Shown piece by piece: positions 6,643 through 14,032 of a stretch of 14,032 bases of DNA (within the stretch, counting starts at the first letter, position 1; each line of letters starts with the position of its first letter). The DNA is from JBGPBY01 sp041481485 (GTDB lineage Bacteria > Acidobacteriota > Terriglobia > 20CM-2-55-15): assembly GCA_041481485.1 (NCBI GenBank), contig JBGPBY010000150.1:1-14032 (forward strand), read 5' to 3'. Both the position numbers and the translations under genes were made by a program. Under the pieces are notes generated by a model. The model made no database searches. It saw only the letters and a program-made list of their open reading frames with translations, and was not told the origin of the DNA.

Positions 6643-7268
6643 GTATTTCGAAAAGCGACTTGATCAAATCGGTGAAATTCGATGCGCGCGGCCTGGTCCC
6701 GGCGGTGATTCAGGACGCCATCACGCGCGAAGTTCTGACCGTGGCGTACATGAACGAAGAAGCGCTGCGTCTCACGATCGAGAAAGGCGAAACCTACCTC
6801 TGGAGCCGCAGCCGGAAGGAAATCTGGCACAAAGGTGAAACGTCAGGAAACTTTCAAAAAGTTCGTGCAATCAGTCTCGATTGCGACAATGACACGATAC
6901 TGCTGGAAGTTGAACCCAAAGGACCGGCCTGTCACACAGGCGCCTACTCCTGCTTCGGTAAGGAAGCCGGTTTCGGCGGAACCATGCAGAAGCTTTATGG
7001 ATTAATTCAGGAGCGAAACAACAGGCGCCCGCCAAACAGCTATACCACGCGGCTGTTCGAAGAAGGCATCGACAAGATCGTGAAAAAACTCGGCGAAGAA
7101 GCCGTGGAAACCGTGATTGCCGCAAAGAACGATTCCAGCGTGCGCATTGTCGAAGAAACTTCCGATTTGCTTTATCACCTCATTGTCACGCTGGTGGCAA
7201 AGGGCGTAACCCTGGAAGAAATTAAAACGGAACTGGTGAAACGTCACCGGACAGGATTGAAACAGTAG
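6639..7268 (+). CDS. hisIE: Bifunctional phosphoribosyl-AMP cyclohydrolase / phosphoribosyl-ATP pyrophosphatase
   Basis: Carries out steps 2 and 3 of the pathway in one 209-aa chain. The N-terminal HisI domain (about 1-112) shows the cyclohydrolase signatures: LWSRSRKEIWHKGETSG (54-70), the metal site DCDND (81-85), and PACHTGAYSCF with C98, H99 and C105. The C-terminal HisE domain (about 116-205) has the MazG-like helical pattern: KKLGEEAVE (149-157) and EETSDLLYH (172-180), with the acidic residues that bind magnesium. Fusion of the two domains is common. The start overlaps hisF as ATGA. It is the last his gene; only 13 nt separate it from trpE, with no room for a terminator, promoter or attenuator. 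Confidence 0.97.
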   Translation: MSISKSDLIKSVKFDARGLVPAVIQDAITREVLTVAYMNEEALRLTIEKGETYLWSRSRKEIWHKGETSGNFQKVRAISLDCDNDTILLEVEPKGPACHTGAYSCFGKEAGFGGTMQKLYGLIQERNNRRPPNSYTTRLFEEGIDKIVKKLGEEAVETVIAAKNDSSVRIVEETSDLLYHLIVTLVAKGVTLEEIKTELVKRHRTGLKQ

Positions 7269-7281
7269 GCGCGATCAGAAC

Positions 7282-8724
7282 ATGCAACCGGAACTTCTCG
7301 ACATTCAAAAACTGCGCGAACAGGGAAACGTGATTCCCGTCTACAAATCCGTCGTTGCGGATTTTCTGACGCCGGTCTCCGCTTATCTCAAACTCGAAAA
7401 GGGCAGCCAGTACGCATTTCTGCTGGAGAGCGTCGAAGGCGGCGCCGCGATTGGAAGATATTCCTTTCTGGGATGCGATCCGTTTCTGGTGATGCGCTAT
7501 TCAAAAGGGCAGCCGGAAGACTTCATGGCGACGGTCCGCGCCACGCTTCAGCGCTTTCGCTCGGTGACGCTGCCGAATCTTCCGCCATTCACCGGCGGTG
7601 CAGTGGGCTACTTCGGCTACTCGATGGTCCGCACCATTGAGGACATCCCGGATACCGGGGTGGATGATCTCGGTGTCGACGATGCCGCGCTGATGTTCTA
7701 TAAAACTATTCTGGCCTTCGACCATTTCCGGCACCAGATCCATATCATTTCGAATCTTCTGGTCGATGAATCGAAGCAGCCGATCGAAGAACAATATCGG
7801 GAAGCCACCGAAAATATCCGCCGCATCGAACGTCTGCTCCGAAGCCCGATCGAAACACCGATGCCATCGTCCTCCAAAGAGGCGACCACAGTGCGCTCCA
7901 ATATAGAAAAGGACGCATACTTGAAATCTGTCGAAACGGCGAAGGAATATATTGCTGCGGGCGACATTTTTCAGGTGGTGCTGTCTCAGCGTTTTGAAGT
8001 GGATCTGAAGATTGCGCCGTTTGAGATCTATCGCGCGCTGCGCATCGTCAATCCGTCGCCGTACATGTATTTCCTGAAAATGCCGGAGACTGTAATCGTC
8101 GGTTCATCTCCGGAAATGCTGGTCAAAATCCGAGGCCGTGAAGTGTTCTATCGTCCCATTGCAGGAACTCGCGCGCGCGGACAAACGGATGCCGAGGATC
8201 TGGCGCTCGAGCGTGAACTCCTTGCGGACGAAAAGGAGCGCGCCGAACATGTGATGCTGGTAGATCTCGGCCGCAACGATCTTGGACGCGTTTGCAAATA
8301 CGGCACGGTTCGAGTCGAGGAACTCATGGTTGTGGAACGGTATTCGCACGTGATGCATCTGGTTTCTTCACTTCGCGGCGAATTGACCGACAGCGTGGAC
8401 CGCCTCGACACCATGATGGCCTGCTTCCCTGCCGGAACGGTTTCCGGGGCGCCAAAAGTGCGGGCCATGGAAATCATCGACGAACTGGAAACCACGAAGC
8501 GAGGCGTCTATTCCGGTGCCATCATGTACGTGGATTTCAGCAACAACCTGGATTCGTGCATCGCGATCCGGACTTTGGTCGCCCGGGGACGCAAAGGATA
8601 CATCCAGGCGGGGGGAGGGATTGTCGCGGATTCCGTTCCTGAGAATGAATACGTGGAAACGGTGAATAAATCGCGCGCACTGATTCGCGCCATCGAACTG
8701 GCAATGCGAGGATTCGAATTATGA
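7282..8724 (+). CDS. trpE: Anthranilate synthase component I
   Basis: Chorismate-binding subunit that makes anthranilate with ammonia from TrpG. The protein is 480 aa. The N-terminal part keeps the tryptophan feedback element LLES (47-50) and the following GRYSFLG. The C-terminal catalytic half shows GDIFQVVLSQRF (227-238), PIAGTRARG (292-300), VDLGRNDLGRV (327-337), HVMHL with H359 as the probable catalytic His, FPAGTVSGAPK (382-392) and the metal/chorismate region IQAGGGIVADSVPENEY (441-457). Retention of LLES suggests the enzyme is feedback-inhibited by tryptophan. PabB is less likely because of the trpG-D-C-F-B-A context and LLES. The stop overlaps trpG as ATGA. Confidence 0.96.
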   Translation: MQPELLDIQKLREQGNVIPVYKSVVADFLTPVSAYLKLEKGSQYAFLLESVEGGAAIGRYSFLGCDPFLVMRYSKGQPEDFMATVRATLQRFRSVTLPNLPPFTGGAVGYFGYSMVRTIEDIPDTGVDDLGVDDAALMFYKTILAFDHFRHQIHIISNLLVDESKQPIEEQYREATENIRRIERLLRSPIETPMPSSSKEATTVRSNIEKDAYLKSVETAKEYIAAGDIFQVVLSQRFEVDLKIAPFEIYRALRIVNPSPYMYFLKMPETVIVGSSPEMLVKIRGREVFYRPIAGTRARGQTDAEDLALERELLADEKERAEHVMLVDLGRNDLGRVCKYGTVRVEELMVVERYSHVMHLVSSLRGELTDSVDRLDTMMACFPAGTVSGAPKVRAMEIIDELETTKRGVYSGAIMYVDFSNNLDSCIAIRTLVARGRKGYIQAGGGIVADSVPENEYVETVNKSRALIRAIELAMRGFEL

Positions 8725-9278
8725 TTGTCGTCATCGATAATTACGATTCCTTCACTTATAACCTGGTTCAGTATCTTGGCGAGATGGGACAGGAATTGCG
8801 CGTCTACCGAAATAACCGCATCACCATTCCCGAAATCGAAGCGATGCAGCCGGCACGCATTGTGATCTCTCCGGGCCCGGGAATTCCCCGCGAAGCCGGT
8901 ATTTCTGAGAAGGTGATCGAGGCTTTTCACAAGACGACCCCGATACTTGGCGTCTGCCTGGGGCATCAGGGAATTGGTGAAGTCTTCGGGGGGTCCGTGG
9001 TGCGGGCTCCTTCGTTGATGCATGGAAAAACAAGTCCGATATTCCACGATGAAAAGACAATCTTCAGAGATCTGCCGCAGGGTTTTCCCGCCACTCGATA
9101 TCACTCGCTGATTGTGACCAATATTCCGTCCTGCCTCGAAGTCAGTGCTCAAACCAGCGACGGTATCGTCATGGGATTGCGTCATCGCGAGTATCCGGTT
9201 GAAGGAATACAGTTCCATCCCGAATCCATACTCACGAATACCGGGAAACAGCTGCTCTCGAATTTTGTGCGGCGCTGA
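8721..9278 (+). CDS. trpG: Anthranilate synthase component II (glutamine amidotransferase)
   Basis: Class I glutaminase delivering ammonia to TrpE. It is a 185-aa stand-alone subunit, not fused to trpE or trpD. Motifs are IDNYDSFTYNLVQYL (5-19), SPGPGIP (50-56), the nucleophile C79 in GVCLGHQ, MHGKTS (100-105), and H166/E168 in IQFHPES. A good ribosome site, GAGGA (8708-8712), sits 8 nt before the start, which overlaps trpE as ATGA. TrpG subunits can also serve PabB in folate synthesis; whether this one does depends on whether another pabA exists in the genome. Confidence 0.96.
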   Translation: MIVVIDNYDSFTYNLVQYLGEMGQELRVYRNNRITIPEIEAMQPARIVISPGPGIPREAGISEKVIEAFHKTTPILGVCLGHQGIGEVFGGSVVRAPSLMHGKTSPIFHDEKTIFRDLPQGFPATRYHSLIVTNIPSCLEVSAQTSDGIVMGLRHREYPVEGIQFHPESILTNTGKQLLSNFVRR

Positions 9279-9279
9279 A

Positions 9280-10290
9280 ATGATTACCGACATCATCCAA
9301 AGGCTCATCGACCGGCTCAATCTCAATGAACTTGAGTCGCGTCACGCCATGGAAGAACTGATGGCCGGCCGCGCCACCGACGCCCAGGTTGCCGCGTTTC
9401 TCACAGCGCTTCGGATGAAGGGAGAGACGCCCTGCGAACTGGCAACCTTCGCGCGGGTAATGCGCGAACGCGCAGAGCCTTTCTGGGATGGAGATGCCGT
9501 TCCGGTGCTCGACACCTGTGGAACCGGGGGCGACCGCTCCGGCACGTTCAACATATCGACAGCATCGGCGTTTGTGGCGGCGGGTGCAGGGGTGCACGTG
9601 GCCAAGCATGGCAATCGCGCTGCAAGCAGCAAGTGCGGCAGTGCCGATGTCATGGAAGCGCTGGGCATCGATATTGAGATGCCCTCGGACCGGCTGCGGC
9701 GTGCAGTGACCGGCATCGGCATCGGTTTTTTGTTTGCTCAGCGTTACCACACTTCAATGAAGCACGTCATGCCGGCGCGAACTCAATTGGGTTTTCGCAC
9801 GGTTTTCAATTTCATTGGACCTCTTTCCAATCCGGCCCGTCCTGAGTTTCAGGTGCTTGGCGTATCTTCAATGATGGTCCTGGATCTGGTAGCGAACAGC
9901 CTGCAGCAGCTCGGAACGAGCCATGCGTTTGTGATTCATGGAAACGATGGAGTGGATGAGATTTCAATCAGTGCTCCGTCGACGATTCGCGAGCTGAAAG
10001 ACGGAGAGATCACGTCTTATTCGGTCTGCCCCGAGGATTTCGGATTCTTTTCGGTTTCTGCCGAAAAGATCAAGGGTGGCGATGCGGCCGCAAATGCAGC
10101 CATCATTGAAGCCGTTCTGAGCGGCGAGCGAAGTCCGCGGCGCGATGTGGTTCTGCTGAATGCCGCGGCCGGGATTGTGGCCGGTGGCCTGTCGGACTCC
10201 CTGGCCGACGGCGTGCGGCTGGCCGAGCAGTCCATTGACAGCGGTTCTGCACTTTCCAAACTCCATCAACTTCGAGCTCTATCGAAATGA
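9280..10290 (+). CDS. trpD: Anthranilate phosphoribosyltransferase
   Basis: Transfers phosphoribosyl from PRPP to anthranilate. The protein is 336 aa, normal. Signatures are DTCGTGGDRSGTFNIST (78-94) for PRPP binding, KHGNRAASSKCGSADVMEALG (109-129; N112 and R113 at the substrate site), the NFIGPLSNP block and HGNDGVDEIS. The same frame is open upstream into trpG, but the ATG at 9280 gives the correct family N-terminus (MITDIIQRLIDR) and lies one base past the trpG stop. No strong ribosome site is seen, so re-initiation after trpG is likely. With HisG this is the second PRPP-consuming enzyme in the operon. The stop overlaps trpC as ATGA. Confidence 0.97.
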   Translation: MITDIIQRLIDRLNLNELESRHAMEELMAGRATDAQVAAFLTALRMKGETPCELATFARVMRERAEPFWDGDAVPVLDTCGTGGDRSGTFNISTASAFVAAGAGVHVAKHGNRAASSKCGSADVMEALGIDIEMPSDRLRRAVTGIGIGFLFAQRYHTSMKHVMPARTQLGFRTVFNFIGPLSNPARPEFQVLGVSSMMVLDLVANSLQQLGTSHAFVIHGNDGVDEISISAPSTIRELKDGEITSYSVCPEDFGFFSVSAEKIKGGDAAANAAIIEAVLSGERSPRRDVVLLNAAAGIVAGGLSDSLADGVRLAEQSIDSGSALSKLHQLRALSK

Positions 10291-11087
10291 AAGCGCTGGA
10301 TCCGAGCCACATTCTTTCGAAGATCGTCGAAGCCAAACAGCTGCGGCTGCACAACACCATGCAGCGCGTTCCCACTCCCATCGCTAAACGCATGGCGAAA
10401 GAAGCCGAACTTCCGCCGTCGTTTGCCCAGGCGCTTCAGAATACCAAACCCGTTCGAATCATTGCGGAAGTCAAGAAGGCGTCGCCTTCGAAAGGCCTGT
10501 TCAGCTCCAGGTTCTCGGTGGACTCGCTGGTCCGGGCATACACCGATGCGGGCGCCACTGCGATTTCAGTGGTTACCGAAGAAGATTTTTTCCAGGGAAG
10601 CCTGGCGTGGGTGAGTGAAATTCGGAAGGCCTCGCCACTGCCCGTTCTGCGCAAAGACTTCGTATTCGATCATTTTCAGATTTACGAAACCCGGGGCGCG
10701 GGCGCCAGCGCCATTCTTCTGATCGCCGCGATGCTGGAGCTGGACGAACTGAAATCCCTGCTGTCGCTCGCGAAGGAAGTCCAGCTCGACGCTCTGGTGG
10801 AGATTCACGACGAATGGGAGCTCGATGAAGCGCTTGAAGCCGACGCGTTCATAATTGGTGTGAACAATCGAAATCTGAAAACCTTCGAGGTGAAGCTCGA
10901 TACATCGTTTCGGCTCTCGCAACGGATACCCAACGATCGTTTGTTTGTCGTCGAGAGCGGCATCCGCGGACGCAGCGAAATCAACGAATTGCTTGACGCC
11001 GGCGCCGACGCATTTCTCGTTGGAGAATCTCTCATCACCTCCAGCGATCCGGGCGCCGCACTTTTCAAGCTTCAGGAGTTGGCGTGA
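10287..11087 (+). CDS. trpC: Indole-3-glycerol phosphate synthase
   Basis: Decarboxylating ring closure of CdRP to indoleglycerol phosphate in a (beta/alpha)8 barrel. The 266-aa protein is a monofunctional TrpC, not the enterobacterial TrpC-TrpF fusion. Active-site residues are E61 and K63 in IAEVKKASPSKG, K123 in VLRKDF, E172 in LVEIHDE, N193 in GVNNRNL and E223 in VVESGI. An N-terminal helical extension (about 1-50) precedes the barrel, as usual. The start overlaps trpD as ATGA with no visible ribosome site, and the stop overlaps trpF as GTGA. Confidence 0.97.
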   Translation: MKALDPSHILSKIVEAKQLRLHNTMQRVPTPIAKRMAKEAELPPSFAQALQNTKPVRIIAEVKKASPSKGLFSSRFSVDSLVRAYTDAGATAISVVTEEDFFQGSLAWVSEIRKASPLPVLRKDFVFDHFQIYETRGAGASAILLIAAMLELDELKSLLSLAKEVQLDALVEIHDEWELDEALEADAFIIGVNNRNLKTFEVKLDTSFRLSQRIPNDRLFVVESGIRGRSEINELLDAGADAFLVGESLITSSDPGAALFKLQELA

Positions 11088-11725
11088 CGCGTATAAAGAT
11101 CTGCGGCATCACGGATCCGGACGATGCGCGCGATGCCATTCTTCTGGGAGCCGATGCCATCGGGTTGAATTTCCATGAAAAGAGCCTGCGGTGCATCGAA
11201 GCTTCACGCGCCGCGGCAATTATCGAAAGCGTTCCGGCATTTGTGACCATAGCCGGCGTATTCGTCAATCATCCGAACCCGCAGGGCCTGGAGGATTTTG
11301 CCTTGTCCCTTGGCCTCCATGCCGTCCAGCTTCACGGCAGCGAAACTCCCGATTATTGTTCGATGATTCAGCGCGTGAAAGTCATCAAGGCAATTCGAAT
11401 GGATGCCGGATTCCGTGTAGAGTCTCTGCGCAGCTATGGACATCGCATGTTCCTGCTCGACTCCGCCACTGCCGTGCAGTTCGGCGGGACGGGCCGCACG
11501 TTCGATTGGAATCAGGCGTATGGCGCAAATGCCTTTGGCTCCATTGTCATTGCCGGTGGATTGAATCCGGACAATGTCGCGGATGTCATTACAAAGCTCC
11601 ATCCCTTTGCCGTGGATGTGTCCAGCGGAGTGGAGTCCAGTCCGGGGAAAAAGAACTACGACAAAATGCGGCGCTTTATCGAAGCGGTTCGTCGCGTCGA
11701 TGTCGCGCTTTTGGGTGAATCATGA
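11084..11725 (+). CDS. trpF: Phosphoribosylanthranilate isomerase
   Basis: Amadori isomerase converting PRA to CdRP. The protein is 213 aa, normal for a stand-alone TrpF. The catalytic pair is C7 (KICGIT) and D126 (FLLDS), and GGTGRTFDW, IAGGLNPDNV and VDVSSGVESSPGKK follow in family order. GTG start at 11084: it overlaps the trpC stop (GTGA), has AGGAG at 11074-11078, and gives the expected MTRIKICG N-terminus. The stop overlaps trpB as ATGA. The presence of both trpF and hisA shows separate specialised isomerases. Confidence 0.96.
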   Translation: MTRIKICGITDPDDARDAILLGADAIGLNFHEKSLRCIEASRAAAIIESVPAFVTIAGVFVNHPNPQGLEDFALSLGLHAVQLHGSETPDYCSMIQRVKVIKAIRMDAGFRVESLRSYGHRMFLLDSATAVQFGGTGRTFDWNQAYGANAFGSIVIAGGLNPDNVADVITKLHPFAVDVSSGVESSPGKKNYDKMRRFIEAVRRVDVALLGES

Positions 11726-12891
11726 AAGGTCATTTTGGAGTGTACGGCGGTCAGTTTGTTCCCGAAACGCTGATGTTTCCACTCGAAGAACTGGACGCCG
11801 CATACCAGGCGGCTCAGGCCGATCCCGCGTTTCAATCCGAGCTGGAGTATCTCTTTCATCAGTATTCCGGCCGTCCGACTCCGCTCTATCACGCGGCTCG
11901 GCTGACGCGGGAATGGGGCGGCGCAAAGATTTACCTGAAGCGCGAGGACTTGAATCACACGGGGGCTCACAAAATCAATAACTGCCTTGGACAAGGACTT
12001 CTCGCGCAACGGATGGGCAAGAAGCGAATCATCGCGGAGACCGGCGCTGGACAACACGGCGTGGCAACGGCGACGGTCTGTGCTTTGCTTGGGCTCGAGT
12101 GTGATGTCTACATGGGTGAGGAAGACATCCGGCGTCAGGAGCTCAACGTATTTCGCATGAAACTGCTTGGCGCTCGTGTGATGCCGGTAGCGTCGGGCAG
12201 CAAAACCCTGAAAGACGCCATCAATGAAGCGATGCGCGACTGGGTCACGAACGTGAGGACGACATATTACATGCTGGGTTCGGTTCTTGGACCGCACCCT
12301 TACCCTGCAATGGTTCGAGACTTCCAGTCCGTGATCGGACGCGAAGCCCGTGCTCAGATCATCGAAGCCGAAGGCCGGTTGCCCGATATGCTCATTGCCT
12401 GCGTCGGCGGAGGCAGCAACGCGATGGGGTTGTTTCACGCGTTCGTACCGGACACGAATGTCCGCATGACCGGCGTGGAAGCCGGCGGCCGCGGGCCGAA
12501 ACTGGGCGAGCATGCGGCGCGCTTTTCAGGTGGAGCGCCAGGGGTGCTGCACGGAACGTTTTCCTACATTCTTCAGGATGACGACGGTCAGGTGGTGCCC
12601 ACCCATTCCGTATCCGCAGGATTGGACTATCCCGCCGTCGGACCGGAACACGCTGCCCTTCACGACACCGGACGCGTGCAATACACCTCCATTAATGATG
12701 AAGAAGCGATGAATGCGTTTCACGAACTCAGCCGCCTGGAGGGAATCATTCCGGCACTGGAAAGCGCGCACGCCATCGCCGAAGCGAAAAAGAACAAGTT
12801 GGGCTCCGATAAAATCGTGATCGTGAATCTTTCCGGACGGGGCGACAAAGACGTAACCGAAGTCGCCAGACTCATGAAGTTGAAACCATAA
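11722..12891 (+). CDS. trpB: Tryptophan synthase beta subunit
   Basis: PLP enzyme joining indole and serine to tryptophan. The protein is 389 aa, the main TrpB1 class that works with TrpA. Features are the N-terminal GVYGGQFVPETLM, LNHTGAHKINN with PLP-lysine K84, AETGAGQHGVATAT with catalytic E106, and the phosphate-binding GGGSNA (229-234). SAGLDYPAVGPEHA is the canonical C-terminal block. The start overlaps trpF as ATGA. One base separates the stop from the trpA start, which fits a near-equal alpha:beta ratio. No anomalies were seen. Confidence 0.98.
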   Translation: MKGHFGVYGGQFVPETLMFPLEELDAAYQAAQADPAFQSELEYLFHQYSGRPTPLYHAARLTREWGGAKIYLKREDLNHTGAHKINNCLGQGLLAQRMGKKRIIAETGAGQHGVATATVCALLGLECDVYMGEEDIRRQELNVFRMKLLGARVMPVASGSKTLKDAINEAMRDWVTNVRTTYYMLGSVLGPHPYPAMVRDFQSVIGREARAQIIEAEGRLPDMLIACVGGGSNAMGLFHAFVPDTNVRMTGVEAGGRGPKLGEHAARFSGGAPGVLHGTFSYILQDDDGQVVPTHSVSAGLDYPAVGPEHAALHDTGRVQYTSINDEEAMNAFHELSRLEGIIPALESAHAIAEAKKNKLGSDKIVIVNLSGRGDKDVTEVARLMKLKP

Positions 12892-12892
12892 G

Positions 12893-13687
12893 ATGACACG
12901 AATCGAAAAGCGCTTTGCCCAGCTGAAATCCGAGAAGCGTCACGCTTTCATTCCGTATATCACCGCCGGAGATCCAACACGAGACATCACTCGCGATCTG
13001 ATTTTCGGACTGGAGAAGGCCGGAGCGGACATTATCGAACTCGGCGTTCCCTTCTCCGATCCCATTGCCGACGGACCCGTCATTCAACGCGCCACCGAAA
13101 GAGCACTGGGGCAGAAAATGACCATGCGAAAGGTGCTGGAGCTTGCCACCGAGGTCCGGAGGCAGTCGCAGATCCCAATGGTTTTGTTCAGTTATTACAA
13201 TCCGATTTTTCGCTACGGCTTGAAGAATCTGGCGAAAGATGCCGCCAGTGCCGGATTTGATGGGGTGTTGGCTACGGATTTGACGGTTGAGGAATCCGAA
13301 GAATACCGCGCCGTCATGAAAGCCGCTGGATTGAACACGGTGTTTCTGGCCGCACCAACCAGTTCTCCTGAACGCTTGAAATTGACGGCTCAGGCATCCA
13401 CGGGCTTTCTCTACGCGGTGTCCCGTACAGGAGTGACTGGAGAAACCCAAAAGCTCTCCCCCGACCTGCAAGGTTTCCTCAGAGAACTTCGCCGATATAC
13501 GAAGTCCCCAATTGCTGTAGGATTTGGAATTTCTCAGCCCGAACACGTGAGGGCGGTTTGGGAAGAAGCGGACGCAGCGATCGTGGGTAGCGCCATTGTG
13601 CGTGAAATTGAGCTGAACGCAGGACGCGCAGACCTGGTGGATCGCGTGAGCCAATTCACAAAATGGTTGAGAGGTGAATCGGAATGA
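12893..13687 (+). CDS. trpA: Tryptophan synthase alpha subunit
   Basis: Cleaves indoleglycerol phosphate to indole and glyceraldehyde 3-phosphate and channels indole to TrpB. The protein is 264 aa, normal. The catalytic pair E49 (IIELGVPFSDP) and D60 (IADGPVIQRA) is at the standard positions. YAVSRTGVTGE, the mobile loop 6 region, and the phosphate-binding GFGIS and IVGSAIV are present. A small deviation is DLTVEES where a proline usually follows D-x (DLP/DVP). The start is one base after the trpB stop with no visible ribosome site, so re-initiation is likely. The stop overlaps aroQ as ATGA. Confidence 0.97.
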   Translation: MTRIEKRFAQLKSEKRHAFIPYITAGDPTRDITRDLIFGLEKAGADIIELGVPFSDPIADGPVIQRATERALGQKMTMRKVLELATEVRRQSQIPMVLFSYYNPIFRYGLKNLAKDAASAGFDGVLATDLTVEESEEYRAVMKAAGLNTVFLAAPTSSPERLKLTAQASTGFLYAVSRTGVTGETQKLSPDLQGFLRELRRYTKSPIAVGFGISQPEHVRAVWEEADAAIVGSAIVREIELNAGRADLVDRVSQFTKWLRGESE

Positions 13688-13956
13688 GTATCGAGGACTG
13701 GCGCACAAGAATCGATGAAATTGACCGGAAACTGGTGAAGTTGATGAATGACCGGTCACAATGCGTCCTCGAAATTGCCAGGATCAAGAAGCAGCACAAT
13801 ATGAAAGTAGTCGATCCGGAACGCGAACAGAACGTTATCCGCAATGTGAAGAGCGAGAATAATGGCCCTCTCGACGCGGATGGTCTGCAGCGAATTTTTG
13901 AGCGAATCATCGACGAATCCCGCCGAATCGAGCGTCAGTTGACGGGGGAAAAGTAG
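13684..13956 (+). CDS. aroQ: Chorismate mutase, AroQ type, monofunctional
   Basis: Converts chorismate to prephenate, the entry to Phe and Tyr. It is a 90-aa all-helical protein of the AroQ class, with no prephenate dehydratase, dehydrogenase or DAHP synthase domain attached. By ungapped comparison with the E. coli P-protein mutase domain, the active-site set is present: R7, R24, K35, D44, R47, E48 and S79. E83 takes the place of Gln88, a substitution seen in other AroQ enzymes. A good ribosome site, GAGGTGA (13671-13677), lies 6 nt before the ATG, which overlaps trpA as ATGA. Placed after trpA, it competes with TrpE for chorismate within one transcript. There is no signal peptide, so it is cytosolic. 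Confidence 0.92.
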   Translation: MSIEDWRTRIDEIDRKLVKLMNDRSQCVLEIARIKKQHNMKVVDPEREQNVIRNVKSENNGPLDADGLQRIFERIIDESRRIERQLTGEK

Positions 13957-13994
13957 AGATTGATGGACGACTTGAAGGAATGCCATCAAGAAAT

Positions 13995-14015
13995 CCGTCT
14001 CGCAACGGGAGAGGG
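13995..14015. repeat. Imperfect hairpin of a probable dispersed palindromic repeat
   Basis: CCGTCTCGC-AAC-GGGAGAGGG can pair at 7 of 9 positions, followed by GTTGGGTGAGGGG at the window edge. It resembles the CCCTCTCCC-n-GGGAGAGGG type of dispersed repeat that I recognise from many bacterial intergenic regions. No T-tract follows, so it is not a standard terminator. An ATG at 13963 opens a frame to the window end (MDDLKECHQEIRL...), but it runs through this repeat and matches nothing I know, so I do not call a gene. Confidence 0.45.
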
Positions 14016-14032
14016 TTGGGTGAGGGGTACCG

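Noticed and set aside
7269..7281. Attenuator or leader peptide between his and trp genes.
   Set aside because: Only 13 nt are available, too short for a leader peptide, T-box or terminator.
9145..9279. Upstream extension of the trpD frame.
   Set aside because: It lies inside trpG and adds 45 residues not found in TrpD; the ATG at 9280 fits the family.
12872..13759. Long minus-strand open frames, for example 295 codons opposite trpA and 285 codons opposite trpF/trpB (11656-12513).
   Set aside because: They lie entirely antisense to well-supported trp genes, show no recognisable motifs, and are the usual shadows of codon bias in GC-rich genes.

Overview
The window holds one long, tightly packed amino-acid biosynthesis operon, with all 17 recognisable genes on the + strand. 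The order is hisZ (5' end cut off by the window), hisG, hisD, hisC, hisB, hisH, hisA, hisF, hisIE, trpE, trpG, trpD, trpC, trpF, trpB, trpA, aroQ. The his part keeps the classical GDCB-HAF-IE order with hisZ in front. The trp part has the full, unfused EGDCFBA set, and a monofunctional AroQ-type chorismate mutase follows trpA. Most junctions are 4-nt ATGA or GTGA stop/start overlaps. hisZ/hisG overlap by 10 nt, hisD/hisC by 38 nt and hisA/hisF by 7 nt. Only 13 nt separate hisIE from trpE, so his and trp genes are very likely read as one transcript. The start of the operon and its main promoter lie upstream of the window.

How the genes work together: HisZ-HisG condense PRPP with ATP, HisIE, HisA and HisHF take the product to imidazoleglycerol phosphate, and HisB, HisC and HisD complete the route to histidine. 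The histidinol-phosphate phosphatase step is not encoded here; HisB is the dehydratase alone. TrpEG draw chorismate into anthranilate, TrpD adds a second PRPP, and TrpC, TrpF and TrpBA finish tryptophan. AroQ takes the same chorismate towards prephenate (Phe/Tyr). The cluster therefore combines two PRPP-consuming pathways with a chorismate branch point.

The one break in this packing is the 472-nt gap between hisB and hisH (4097-4568). It holds a 50-bp tandem repeat (four full copies and a partial fifth) that runs directly into a 194-bp nested palindrome (4354-4547). The palindrome has two 48-nt inverted arms identical at 44 positions. Each arm carries two small hairpins, and the differences between arms preserve the hairpins: one swapped base pair and one GNRA-type loop exchanged for another. 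It looks like a REP/BIME-like or MITE-like element that ended up 21 nt upstream of the hisH start codon. The last ~40 nt of the window resemble another dispersed palindromic repeat.

Organism: a moderately GC-rich bacterium. The short HisG with HisZ, the unfused trp genes, the his-trp linkage and the GC-rich palindromic repeats are compatible with Acidobacteriota or another non-enterobacterial Gram-negative lineage. This is a low-confidence inference without a database search. Apart from the repeat island, the region is ordinary core metabolism.
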